Assembly: GCF_008831285.2 (NCBI RefSeq) | Contig: NC_045138.2 | Coordinates: forward strand, 39,857,115 to 39,921,114 | Source of the DNA: Nymphaea colorata | Lineage: Eukaryota; Streptophyta; Magnoliopsida; Nymphaeales; Nymphaeaceae | DNA: 64,000 nucleotides | Direction: 5' to 3' | Shown here: positions 12,302-24,320 of the stretch, in pieces | Position numbering within the stretch: position 1 is the stretch's first letter | Layout of the letters: every line of letters starts with the position of its first letter | Position numbers and translations under genes: made by a program | Notes under the pieces: generated by a model | Database searches by the model: none | What the model saw: the letters and a program-made list of their open reading frames with translations, nothing else | Told to the model about the DNA's origin: nothing

Positions 12302-15300
12302 ATGGGTTTTTTGGGAGCCTTGTTCTCTTCTTCCTACTATGTCAACATGATTTTGCTCTTCCTTCTCTTCCTCAATGGCGAATCTCTAGGGATCTCCCCA
12401 CATTGTTTGAGAGACGAGGACCAAACAGTAGCACCAAGCTGTAACATTTTCCAGGGAAGTTGGGTCTTCGACGATTCATACCCTCTCTACGATTCATCAA
12501 AGTGTTTGTTTTTAGACCGTGGGTTTGATTGCCTCAAGAATGGCAGACCTGATCATACATATCTCAAATATAGATGGCAACCACTTGGCTGTGACCTCCC
12601 CAAGTGACGCTCTGCTTCTCTTTCTCTTCCTTTATTATTCGATCTTTGTCTTTGTTACTTGATTTTAATAGTTCAAAGCCGGGATCGGAATCCCGCCTTC
12701 ACATGTTTTATCTTACATCTTTGGAACTGTTTGAGCTAAAATGCATATGGGGATAATATATAGTAAATTGGTGCTGGTCATGAAGTGTGTTTGTGATCTG
12801 TGGTGCAGATTTGATGCGACAAAATTTCTCTCGCAGTTGAGAGGAAAGAAGATGATGTTCGTTGGCGACTCTCTTGGGCACAACCAATGGACATCACTCA
12901 TGTGCATGCTCACAGCAGGGGTGCCAAGTCCCAGGACCCAGTTTGTACGAGGAAATCCAATGGCAAAGTTGACATTCCTGGTAAGTCGATGAATTCAAGG
13001 CAGGAGAAAAGCAAATTTGATCCCATTATTTTGTCACACCGAGTTGGGCATCAAGTCATAGCAGGCTATTCTTAATATGTGATTTGAGAAAAAGAATGCA
13101 AGTATATATCTTTCCATGAGAAAAATACTGAATCTGGGATTTGCCACTAAGAAAAGGTATTAGTGAGTTTGCCATGTACTTGTATGAAAGAGGAGCTGAT
13201 GAGGAAGTTGAATAATTTTTCAGGATTATGATTTCTCATTGATGTTCTATTGGGCTGCCTATCTGGTGGACATCGTAGCAGAGAGCGACGGAAGAATCCT
13301 GAAACTAGACTCCATTAGTCAACACGGCCAATCCTGGAAAGGCATCGACATTTTGGTCTTTGATTCACAGCGTTGGTGGGAAGCGCACAGAACCCCAAGT
13401 GAACAAGGGTCATGTCTCATTCCCTCTCTCTCTTAACTGGAACTGCATCAGTCACACTTCTTCTAACGCTTCGTGTGAGAGAACTTGAAGAAACTTAGTT
13501 ATACAATCAAGAGTGGTAACCTTTCATCAATTATATTTAGTTGTAGTTTTTCGACTTGAACACAAGTAATGAACTAAGAGGTAAGTTAAAATTCACCACG
13601 CCAGAAATTTGGAACCAGTTGCGGGCTCAAGGTTTTTACGTGCACATGGATTTATATAATGTAATTTTTCATGAACCTTCAATTAACTCGAGCAAGTTTC
13701 CTAAGCTTTGGCGTCGTCTAATTGTTCAGATGGGACTACATGGAGGTGGGGGGTCGGTTATTCAGAGATATGAACCGATCGGTTGCCTACGAGATTGCAC
13801 TGAAGACATGGGCAGAGTGGGTAGAGTCGGACGTAGATCCGGAGACGACGAAGGTGTTTTTCCAAGGCATGCCTGCTCACCATCTCAAGTAAGAAGCCAC
13901 CGCCTTTTTCTTCCTCTCTTTCGTGGTGTTTTAGAGAACCAGTTTATATGTTCGGCTGGCCGGAACACAGGTTCCGGCAATCCAGTACGACGCGGGCCCT
14001 CGAAAGTGAGGTGCGTCGATCAATGGGCCGCTGTAGCATATAAAGAGATCTTCCGGGCGAGGGTGAACTCGGCGATCCAATTGCCAATCACCCTTGTAAG
14101 CCGGTCGGGGGAGCGAAAAGGGGGGGCCGGCAGGGGCCATGGCATCCGCCGTCTCTTCTGAAAACTTAAATTTTAATATTAATTTTCTGAAACTTTTAGT
14201 TTGGCGTTCTATAAGTTTTAAACAAGCAGGAATCGGAGCCTGTTAAAACTTTTCAAAAATTTTATTTGGTGGTGGCATGACGGATCGACTCTTTAAAAAT
14301 AGGGTGATTGAGAGGGCCTGAAATGACTCAACCAAAGGTGGGTGAAGCAGACAATTCTAGTGTAACTAGTTATAAAATTTTAAAGGGCACTAATATTTAA
14401 ATGAGAAAAATTAACAGGAAGTATCAAATGATAGTGAGCAATTTTTTTATGGAAGTGTGTGGGCAATTGACCATGTCCACACCTGGCTCTGACCTTAAAC
14501 GTTTTTTTAAGGGTCTTCCCATGGTTTGCCCCTGCACATGCTCAGTTCACGTGCACACTCGACAATCACACACTAGATTAAATTTCTCCAACAATTCTAC
14601 ATGATATTTAATATATGATCTTCATCCAGTATACGAAGGGGCTGTTAATTGGCATTAGGAATATCATGTGAATGTTTCATCAATGTGCTGCCTTAAAAGT
14701 TGGGTTAGATTCCTCATATGTGTTTTATGAATCTACTCCAATTCTACAGCATATTCATAAAATCTTAGCGTGTTTTTCACCAAGCGCTCTTAATACTTTA
14801 TTTGCTGTTTTCACAAATCTAGCTGGGGATATATAGATTACACATACTTAAAAAGGAGGATGAGAAGAGATCAAGATCTTATAAAAGTCGAGGCCCAACA
14901 ATTTTCATTTTGCTTGGGCCAGTAAAATCAGATCTGTACTCAACAAAGAATACAATTGTTTCTTCATTTATTGATTTGTGAATGTTGCTAGAAATATGAG
15001 GACATTGGATATATGGTCTTGTCTGTAGTTACGTATTCAATACCTACTTTCGCGAGCATGTGTATGCGCACACAATATCTAGTTGTGTGCATGTGCATGT
15101 GCGTGTTGTTTACAAATACCAGGAAGCTGACCAGGTGGATGTGCTCTGTTGGTTTGTGTAGCGCTGCAGAATGGAACGGCACAGGCAGGCACGGGTGCGA
15201 AGGTGAAACCCAGCCAGTGGAAGGTTCAACCTATCCGGCTGGGCGCCCTGCCTTCCAGCTGGTGCTGGACCGCGTCCTCGCCGGCATGACTAGGCCGGTG

Positions 15301-15465
15301 TCTCTCCTGGACATAACGACCCTAACTCAGCTCCGGAAAGACGGCCACCCTTCTATCTACAACAAGGACCGCGCTACAGGAGCCGTCGACTGTTCTCACT
15401 ACTGCGTGGCCGGCGTTCCTGATGTTTGGAACCAGCTCCTATATGCTTCCCTGTTTTCTTCCTAA
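12302..15465 (+). CDS. TBL copy C, complete but with an altered FNSGHWW motif
   Basis: Complete five-exon gene: 12302-12603, 12809-12980, 13224-13408, 13730-13888 and 15162-15465, joining in frame to 373 aa. Same layout as copy B: signal anchor at about 15-26, CNIFQGSWV from residue 47, GDS at 120-122, DxxH (D349, H352) in the C-terminal [20 protein letters not shown] and DxxH are intact, so the catalytic triad seems present. Odd points: the segment that reads FNSGHWW in copies A and B reads FDSQRWW here (204-210), DYGFS is DYDFS, and the first donor is GTGACG instead of GTAAAG. Intron 4 is long (about 1.27 kb) and contains a GC-rich insert. The gene may have changed its substrate use or be at an early stage of decay; no stop or frameshift is visible. 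Confidence 0.91.
13950..14160. repeat. GC-rich insert with short hairpin in intron 4 of TBL copy C
   Basis: About 200 bp much richer in G and C than the rest of the intron. It holds a perfect 8-bp inverted pair, GCCGGAAC and GTTCCGGC, separated by four bases near 13959-13978, and later a run of seven Gs. The intron in copy B at the same place has no such stretch, so it was probably inserted after the duplication. Class unknown. Confidence 0.5.
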
Positions 15466-16500
15466 TGATCAATTGAACTTCACTAAGTATAGAAAATGCG
15501 TGAGATGATGGCATTGTTATCACTCTCCCTCATGTTCAGGTTCTCTTTATCCTTTATTGCTGAGGTAGAGTACTGCGAGGAGAAGGATGTTCAACTTCTT
15601 TCATTCATTTTGTTTCGTGATTAACAATGATAATATATACCACTGCCGATGCATGGTTATGATCGACGGTCCAAGTATGTCAGAAAATTCTTAAAGAGAA
15701 ACTTCCACATCACTAAATTATCACCACTAGAAGCGTGTATTGCTTCCTGGCTAAGGCCACTAGAATCTAGATTTTCAATGCTAAGGGCAGTTTTTAATGA
15801 ATCAAATTCATTCAAATATGTATTGTGCACCATCCACACATGACACTGGGTCCCCAGCATGGTGCACCTCCGTGCACATATCCACCTCTCATCTTGTTCA
15901 CATACATGCACCAGGATCAGCATTTTTACCTCGAATTCAGACTAACTGGAGTCTGATCTACATGGCTCATCCCCCATATCACCCACCCATGGGCGATGGG
16001 ACAATCGATCCGATTACTTGCAAAACAGGAATTGCCTAAAACCATGGTCTATTCAGCTAAGCTCTTGGCCCCTCTGGTGTGTGAAGGGGTTGAAGTTGAA
16101 CGGCAGACCGGTCTAAGTTGTGATCCGATCACTTCAATTCTAAATGCGGTTGTACTAAAAATAAGCTCGGATCAGTTAAAAATAGAGTCTTAAATCCAAG
16201 CAGCTAGAAATGCAGCTTCACATGCGTTGGAATTACCATTTGTCAGTCGAGTTAAGATTTGGACTCGGATTTACATGCGTGCAAGATCCCATAATATCAT
16301 CGAGCGCCATCAACGTCCTATCTTGGACAAGCTTTTGAAAGGAAGCATATAAACGAAGCAAGGCAATTTGTCTCAAGCCAAAGTTTAGGATGCAATCTTC
16401 TGCACTTGAATGCGCCATTTCTCACCAAATTTGCTGTCAGAAAGAAACTGAAACCCTCCTCGGTCTTGGCCTCTCAACCTCCGACATGAATGCCGGTGGG
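15466..16500. other. Intergenic region between TBL copies C and D
   Basis: About 1 kb with no gene. The part at 15600-15730 is related to the spacer after copy B (11090-11240). The rest shows nothing I recognise. Confidence 0.55.
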
Positions 16501-16886
16501 AAGATGGGTTTCCTGGAAACTTTGCTCCGTTCCAATGACTACAGCAGCATGATTTTGCTCTATTGTTTTTTTGCCGACGGCTTTAGCCGTTGGCAAAGAC
16601 CCCCATAGGCAGTTGGAAATTGATATTCCAACGGCTTTGGGCCGTTGGTTAAAGTTACGTGGGGAAAAGATTTCCCTATCGCTAAGACCGTTGCATGAAT
16701 GTTAGAAATTCTTTGACACTTCCCAATGGTCAAAGCCGTTGGGAATTCGTGTAACTCCCAACAATTCAAATATTTCCTACCTGGTTGTCGATGCCCAATC
16801 ATTAGAAATATACGAATTACACAAACACAACAATTTACGAATTACCAACATACATAAAAGTTAGAATTTCAGGATAATCTGCATTT

Positions 16887-16891
<5 letters not shown>

Positions 16892-16921
<30 letters not shown>

Positions 16922-16965
16922 ATATATATATATATATATGAGAGTGAGAGAGAGAGAGATTATAA
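16892..16965. repeat. CT/TA/GA microsatellite
   Basis: A (CT)n tract followed by (TA)n and then (GA)n, lying inside the insertion in TBL copy D. The CT and GA arms can pair as a hairpin. Confidence 0.9.
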
Positions 16966-17312
16966 ATTTATTGACACGTATAAATGAACCTTGTCTATTA
17001 TATGTAAAGTTTATATAACCACAACGCACAACAGAAACTCAATATTTTTTTTGTAAAAAAAAGCCTTATTTTCCTTATGAATAAAACTGACTGAAAATAA
17101 ATATAAGTGCCTTTAATCTCCAATACTGGTTGTCCCCTACCCTTCACTCTCCAATGGACTCGTTCGACTCCTCACTTCAACACTTTCAAAGCAGCATGTG
17201 AACCTTTAAATGTGCAGACCGAAAAATGAAATCACTGCAAACATTAACAGCACCTTCAAGACAAACTTGGAGTCAGGTTGCAACTTTGTTCATACACATA
17301 TGAGGCAATCAC

Positions 17313-17335
17313 AGAGAGAGAGAGAGACACACACA

Positions 17336-17405
<70 letters not shown>
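17313..17405. repeat. GA-CA-GA compound microsatellite
   Basis: A short GA tract, then (CA)n, then about 25 GA units, inside the insertion in TBL copy D. Length is likely to vary between individuals. Confidence 0.95.
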
Positions 17406-17409
<4 letters not shown>

Positions 17410-20400
17410 ATTCCCTAATGGGGACTAAGTAAAAGCAGAACAATGAGAAAGTAGAGAAGGGGGAGGTCACTCAAAAGGTAGCCGATGAATAAGGGGATGC
17501 AACACGGCAGTGAATCAAGGAAAAAAAAAAAAAGAATCCTTTGCAGCCACAATCTTCTTCCAGACGCCCTTATTTTCTCATCTGACAGAGCAGAACAAAG
17601 GCGTCAACAGGGGGTGAGAGGGAAGGAGGGAGAGAGACAAAGAGAGATAGAGAGAAACAGAGTACCTGTAGACCATGGAGATGGGCTGGCATATGCTCTG
17701 CTCCTAATCTGAGGAGGCATGTGCCACTGCGTTGAGAGGGAGAGAGGGAGGAACATGATTTTAACAAACCGTCGATGGGCAAACTTAAAAAGATGGGTAA
17801 ATGCCAACGGACCAGGTCGTCTCGATTTTTCCTTCAAGCTGCCAACGTCCTCAACTCTGTCGACGTTGCTCCGATTTGTTGTAGTGTCATCCGATCTTCC
17901 CGCAAAGTTTAACAGAGATGGATCAAGCGGCAAGCCGTAACATTTTCTCGGGAAGTTCGGTCCTGGACGATTCATGCCCTCTCCATGATTCTTCAAAGTG
18001 TTTGTTTTTAGTCCCCGCGTTTGATTGCCTCAAGAATGGCAGACCTGATCATGAGTATCTCAAATATAGATGCCAACCACTTGGTTGTGACTTGTGACCT
18101 CCCCAAGTAAAGCTCTTCTTCTCTTCATTTTTCCCTCTGTATCTCGTTGTTACTTGACGATGAATGGCTGCAGAAATCCGGGATCGGAATCTCGTCAACG
18201 CTCTTGTTAATTTTATCTTCGGAACTCCTTGAATTAAAATGCACAAGGGGTTGAACGGCAATTCATGGTGCTCGATTTTTAAGACAAGCCAGAAATTTTT
18301 TATGAGATGGCCTGAATTAAAGTTTTTGGTTAAGGTTGAAATATTATTTTTCAAAATTTTTATATATAAGAAATGAAATTTTTTAAGATATGCATATATG
18401 AATGACATCGAATCCAAAATCTTCTTTTTACAGTTTTCTTTTTTTTTTCTCTATATATATTTTTTTTTGCATTAATCATGGACAATTTTTTATCATTATT
18501 AAAATAATACTTGAAATATAATACACAAAAGAAACATGTATAACCAGCTTCAATTCAATTCAGGCCAAATTTTGAAAAGGCATCGACGTTTTGGTTTTTA
18601 ATGCAACCCATTGGTAAGAACACAAAGGCCCACAGGAAGAAGGGTTACATGAACCCTCCCTCCTCCTCTCGTAAGTGCACGTAACTGAGTCACTCTCTCT
18701 TAAAGCTTAGTCTGATAGAAGTTAAAAGAAAGTCATATAGTGAGGAACGAGTTTGAACACATTATTTGAGGAGTTTACAAAACTTAGAACCCTCTTACGT
18801 ATATATTTTTCTTCCGGTTGTAGCTTTCAGCTGAGTCCGATCATGCTAGAAACCAATACATGCCTGATATGATATACCAAGAATGATATATTTGTGTCTA
18901 TTTCATAAGTAGCGACTCTCCTAGTGGAACTTTTTGAGGACGTTAATGGAGCGAAATAGCTTGATGGTCCGTGATTTTGATGTTCACATGGTCGGGACAT
19001 CTCAGGAGTCAGATCACTTTCATCAAACAATAAGAGAGACAAAAATTTTGTATGATCAATATCACCTATTTAGATGTATGCGCCCATGAATGTAGGTGGT
19101 ATATATGCTAATTTCCTTTGCCATGGATTTCCATTAGAACAATAAATGAGTTGCAGTTGCCGCAGACCAAGTTGAATGTGGGTAGGATTAATAGACATGG
19201 ACCAGATACAGTTGGTACTCAGATCGACCTGTCAATTGTAGATTTGATCACAAACTTGGATCTTAAAGCATTGTTGATCAAATTCGTTCCTGGTAGATCG
19301 GACTACGTTCAATCTGGATTATCCAGATCTTGTTCAGTCAAGGATTATTTTTCAACAGCATCTGGTCCCGAAGTGGGGCATGTTAATGTCAAAAGGCGTT
19401 CATTATGCAACTACGCATGCATTTACCAAAGCATTGCCATCATATTTATGTGGAATGAAGATCATAGTAATAGTTTTTATTATGCGAGGCATTATGCATT
19501 CATAGCGACGCACATGGAGGCAAAAAATGATCTTATGTTATGTCCATTTTCAGCGGTTACACCACAGTCCCCACAAAAATGTATTTCCTATTGTTCCTTA
19601 ATCCAAAACAAGAGGAGACAAATCCATTACAGATGGGTTCCTTTTCAGCCTGTGAGTTGACAACACTGTCATAGCAATATCAGTGAGCTGTGGCCATTAA
19701 AACCTTGCTGTCCAGTTGATCTTCTAATGAAACTATATATATATATATAGAGAGAGAGACTGTTCTTACCACATATATTGTTTATTCCAGCCACCAAATA
19801 TATTGGGTGCCATTAATTTCTTGTCGACGAGGGAAACCAGGCAGACTAAGTTGGTGTTTCAGGAGGTGCATTGCTCTGAGTAGAACCAATCTCAATATCT
19901 CATTCCTTATGCTGGGTTTGGTTAGGTTTATTGTACAAAGGAAAAAGAACCCTGAATGTGAGGGAAGAAGATCAAGAAGAGAGACATATCACATCTACGC
20001 TCTCCCGAAGAGAAGTTACATGGGTTGCATGCACCCACCTCGAAAGGGCCAACCCATTAATGTGCTGCTTGATTACTTCAAATTTTACATTGATGGATCC
20101 GATGTGACATGCTTTCCCATCAAGATCCAAACTAAAAGGTTGATCAGTCGGGCTAGAAATCCAAATCAAAATAAGTTTTATCTTTTCTTCAACAAGTATA
20201 AAAATTAAGAACAAAAGCAGAACAGTTTTTGCCAATTTAACATGCTCAAACAACCTTCGTCTTCATCACTTTCTGTGAAACAATTCAACCTCAGCAGTGA
20301 TGTTTCTACCTCATAGCAGCAAAACACAGAAATAGATTGCGTGAGTGGCAGTGACATATTTTGCCGTTCATGGCAAGCAAAGAAGGCAAGATTGAGGTGG

Positions 20401-21849
20401 TAGTTTTCATCCCCCTTAAATGCTAGAGAGGCAAGAGGGAACAAACAAATGGAAGAATTGATTGCTCAAGGGCCAGAAAACAAGGACCAGGAGGTGCTCG
20501 TAGCAAACACCCTTCGCTCATTAATGGTGGCTTCTGCCACCAACCAACAATGCATCGCCTCTTATGGAGGCAACACACAACATGATTCAACCAGCTTTTT
20601 ATGTACAGTTGATTGGTAACATATGGAAAGGATCACAAGGCATTTGTCATGAACGATGTCAATTGTTAAACCCTAATGAACCATAAACCAGTGGTAATGA
20701 TCAGGTCAAACTGCCATATTGTTCAATCGACGCCTATCTCGATAATGATCTTAGGAAACGTTTGGTACCTTTGGAGAAAATATCCAAGGTGAAGTTTCTC
20801 TCGCCCCTAGTCTCGCCGGTGAAACCGTGGCTTGTAAACCCAATTTGGCCGAGTTGCTGCCGATTCGATGAATAGGTTGTGAATCGGCTAAAACTATTAA
20901 GAAGTATTTAGATATATTAAGAATAACTAAAAAAAATTACAATGAAAAAAATTGATTTTTTGTTGTTGTTGTTGTGTCGATGTATTGTTTAGATTTGGGT
21001 TCAGTTTCGTCATACTTGGATCGAACCCACAAAACTCAGCCCATTTTATTGCAGTTCGTTGGACCGTTTGGCCTGCCCCAGAAAAAAATCATCGCTCTAC
21101 TCTTGCATGCATCAACTTGCTTTTACACACGTGTTTCACTGTCCCTTTGGGTATTACCAAGGCGATGGGATTAATCCTCCCGCTTACTGGGAACTACAAA
21201 TCAACATGTGATGCGACACTTTTGAATCGACCATATAATCAAATCTATTTGCCGCCGACTCATGCTGAAATTTGATTGAAAAACTTGATGCATTCAACGT
21301 CTAATTAGCTGGAAGCTGGGACTTTTTCTCCTGAACTTAGTTTTCTTTACCCGCGATGCTCTTCAAAATAATTTGTCCCATTTTCGTTTTTATGGCTATG
21401 AATATGAGACGTCCTTTGTTGATCCACGCGCACCAAATTATGCTTTTTCTTTTTCCTTTCTTTGGATTTGGTGCAAAAACAGACGTTTTATTGACCAACT
21501 TTAATTTGAAAGGTTCAGGCCGACCCACCTTCCGGTGTGGGGAGATAACCTTTACAGGAGACCTTGTGTATGATGCTTCTATTGCACTCCAAATTCAGGG
21601 AACATTGCTAATATCATGATATGACACTTTGATGGTAGCGCAGCTAGGAAGCATTTTTGGCAAACAAAGTACTTGGGAGCTCGAATTCAGTTTTGAACTA
21701 TGAAAATCGCATTCATACAGCTAAAATTTTCAAAATATGAATTTCAAAATGTAATTGCAAAGCTTTGGTGCCATTATATTGGTGCGGGTCTTTTCCTTTT
21801 ATCTCCGTTTTCAGATCCAATTATGTCTCTAAAATTTGATTCATGTGGG

Positions 21850-21985
21850 CAAGGGGGAGCCAGAATCTTTTTTCTTTTCTGTTTTTTTGTTTTACAGGGC
21901 ACCAAGCATATAATTAACAAAATTTTAATTAGCCATAAAGCAGTGACCTGAGTCATATAATTCAACCAATAATTTAAGCTTTCTC
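21850..21985 (+). repeat. Dispersed repeat, copy 2
   Basis: Diverged copy of the repeat at 10035-10190: shares GGGAGCCAGAA-like head, GCACCAAGCATATAATTAA core, and the CAGTGACCTG and AATTTAAGCTT parts in the same order. Confidence 0.55.
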
Positions 21986-24149
21986 ATAATGGGTTCGGTG
22001 AGGCATCTAAGTTTTGATGTAGCTTTGGATGGCGAGGTAAGGGAAGGTGGGAGGCTTCGACTTCTCACTCGGGCAGTGGGATTCCCTCTGGTTCATTTCA
22101 AGTTATCTTGTGAACCTCAATTTGAAGATCAACCGCGGGATCTCAACATAAGAAGAAGCGTCGATATTGGCATAATTATTTTTGAGAGTGTGTTTAACCT
22201 TAGCAATATCTACCAACAAATAGATTTGTCATAAAAAAAAAGTCACTATATTGGCATTAGTGACAGTTTATGGTGCAACCATGATTGTTGGTGTCTTTAA
22301 CGATGATTTATGATCCTTTAAACTATAGATTTTTGAATTTTTGCTGTTTACCAACTATCCCGCGTCCAATTGCTTTGAAATTTATATCCTTCATACACAA
22401 AAAAAATACGCAGACTTCCCGTTTGTTTGGTGGATAACTAAAATCAACCATTAAAGCATGAAGCAAGAACACATGCCGTTTGTTTGGTGGAGAAAGTAAA
22501 TTTAGTAAAATCACAACCATTTATTCATTAGTTGCAGCAACGACATCATGGTTGTTTTGAATGCAACAAAAGAATGAAACAGTGAAGAAATAACTTACAA
22601 ATAATAAAAGAAATCTGCTAGACCAAGGAGGACCTCCGAAAGCGTACAATATAAATCAATAAACCACCACTATTTCATCCTGGCTGCCTTGTTAGTTGTT
22701 TTTTATCTTTTTCAAACAGAGAACAGTGTGTTCGGTAGACGTGTGAATTTTTTAATTTTTAATCCACTGTTCTTCTGTCTTGAATTTTTTACAGACGACC
22801 GTTATCCTCATCATTTATAAAAAAAACCCCCTTATCGTACAGTAATGGTGAAACTGTCGTCGTGTTCGAACTTTTGTTAACGTGAATTTCACTCACCTTT
22901 GGAAACCGAAAGCGGCACTAAAAACGCGAGGTAAACGGGACCTTGTGTTCGGGGACAAAATTACAAAATTACCCTCAATGTAAATAAGTTCTTGTAAAAA
23001 GACGAAAATACGCCTCAGGGAGATAGTAAAGCAGAGTTCCAAAATTTACCTTCGACGGCAAGAAAATGAGAATTATTGACTCTGTCCTAAAAGAAGAAAA
23101 ATGAAAATTCCAAGAATAAATTTTCAAAAAGATGACAATACCTCTTTTGGAAACGGTGGAACATGGATCCCGTGTTAGGACGGGAGGAGGTTGCAGGAAT
23201 CTGGCAGTTTAAATGAAAATTGTAAAAGTTTGGGGAGTTTTTTGCATATTTCCCAGCGGGAGTAACATCTTTTACGTAAAATATTCTTTTGAAAATTTGA
23301 ACGCGAAGGTACAAGGGAAGACTGACAGAGCCCAGGGATGTCTTCTGATCCGCCTGGCCCCCCAAAAGGGTCCGTTGGTGTTCGGGTCTCGGACTAGCCC
23401 GCCCCACAAAAGAACTGAACCAAGTATGAACGCAGCAAGGCCAGACAGGCCTACTTTTCGCTCGACAAATGGAATTTCTTGCTCGCCTGAGGACCATGGT
23501 GGTCCAAGTCTCTGTCGCATGCATCGGTCTTATACGGACTATCGACAAACCTCATATTATATAAATTCAATGTATCGGAAATATATTTATTTGACAAGCT
23601 TGTGTTTTATAATAACATTGGCTAATGTTTTTACCCCAACTTATAATTTCATGAAGATTCAACAAGGTTGGCATAACGGATGGAATGGAAGCTTAAACTT
23701 AAAGGATGTGGATGGATCGGATTTGAATTCACTTCACCCTTTCATCAGATGTTCACATATTCAGATTAGGATTTGGATTTTTAAACAAGTGAATAAAAGT
23801 CTAGAATGCATTCAAACAGGATTGGTAAACTTACGATCCGAATCCAATACACATTTGATTCTATTTTTACATCTGAAACCAAACTACCATTACGATAATA
23901 TGTAAAGCACCGACTTTCAAATCAAGTAAATACCAAGTATACAATATTCTTTAAAATTGAATCCAAATTCCAATACGAATCGCATCAGATATCTAGATAA
24001 AATGGAGTCTGAATTTAAATTTGATCCACTATCATCTCCAAAACGGTACCCGGCTCAATTTTTTTTGGTCTAACTCACAAAATTCAGTCAGATAATTGAT
24101 CCCAATCCAATCCTCAGACATCCTTGACGAACAAAATACGTTGTTCAAT

Positions 24150-24320
24150 AGTTTATATTGTGGAACTCTATTATGAAGCAGGACGATAAGTTTTTAGTTT
24201 GATTCTCATTGACGTTATGTTCCCGTGTCTTAAGGTGGTAAGGTGCGACATTTAAATTGAAGGGTGCACTGTTGCTATCGTTGACACCGACGCAGCTCAA
24301 GACCCTAAAGGCAGGGAGAA
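24150..24320 (+). mobile_element. tRNA-derived SINE, diverged copy
   Basis: Same family as the SINE at 47818-48062 but on the + strand. The box-B-like part is decayed (TAGTTTGATTCTC). Then follow GTTATGTTCCCGTGTCTTAA, a GTGCGACATTTAAATTGAAG stretch and CGACGCAGCTCAAGACCC, matching the minus strand of the other copy base for base over most of about 110 bp. The 3' end beyond the GGCAGGGAGAATG part is lost. Confidence 0.75.

Larger units (their letters stand above)
16562..17892. mobile_element. CACTA-like insertion inside TBL copy D
   Basis: Foreign DNA interrupting TBL exon 1. The left part has repeated, inverted 'GCCGACGGC / GCCGTTGG' motifs (16572-16740), which resemble subterminal repeats of plant CACTA (En/Spm) transposons. 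The right part ends in TTGTAGTG (about 17879-17886), as CACTA right ends do, just before TBL sequence resumes. No matching CACTA sequence is visible at the left edge, so that end is truncated or rearranged. No transposase reading frame is seen; this is a non-autonomous or deleted element. Long GA/CT and CA microsatellites lie inside it. The class is inferred from short motifs only. Confidence 0.55.
16504..18643 (+). pseudogene. TBL copy D, pseudogene split by an insertion
   Basis: The gene starts like its neighbours with ATG and MGFLETLL at 16504, then is cut after the signal-anchor coding part (about 16562) by roughly 1.3 kb of foreign DNA. TBL exon 1 resumes near 17893 and runs to about 18110, with the DDSx[13 protein letters not shown] and QPLGCDL segments still readable. 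Damage: the conserved Cys before NIF is an Arg (TGT to CGT), and a 7-bp duplication (TTGTGAC) near 18090 shifts the frame and gives a stop just before the old donor site. Exon 2, with the GDS motif, is missing. A remnant of exon 3 lies at about 18550-18643, reading KGIDVLVFN with stop codons on both sides. Exons 4 and 5 are absent. This cannot make an enzyme. Confidence 0.9.

Noticed and set aside
13556-14161. 201-codon open frame over TBL copy C exon 4
   Set aside because: It reads exon 4 in the wrong frame; the correct frame gives [15 protein letters not shown] and joins the other exons.
16892-16965. Hairpin of CT and GA arms as a small-RNA precursor
   Set aside because: Both arms are simple dinucleotide repeats, so pairing is trivial and gives no evidence of a microRNA.
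23213-23905. 230-codon open frame on the + strand
   Set aside because: No known motif, low-complexity AT-rich end, and overlap with a degenerate repeat area; most likely chance.
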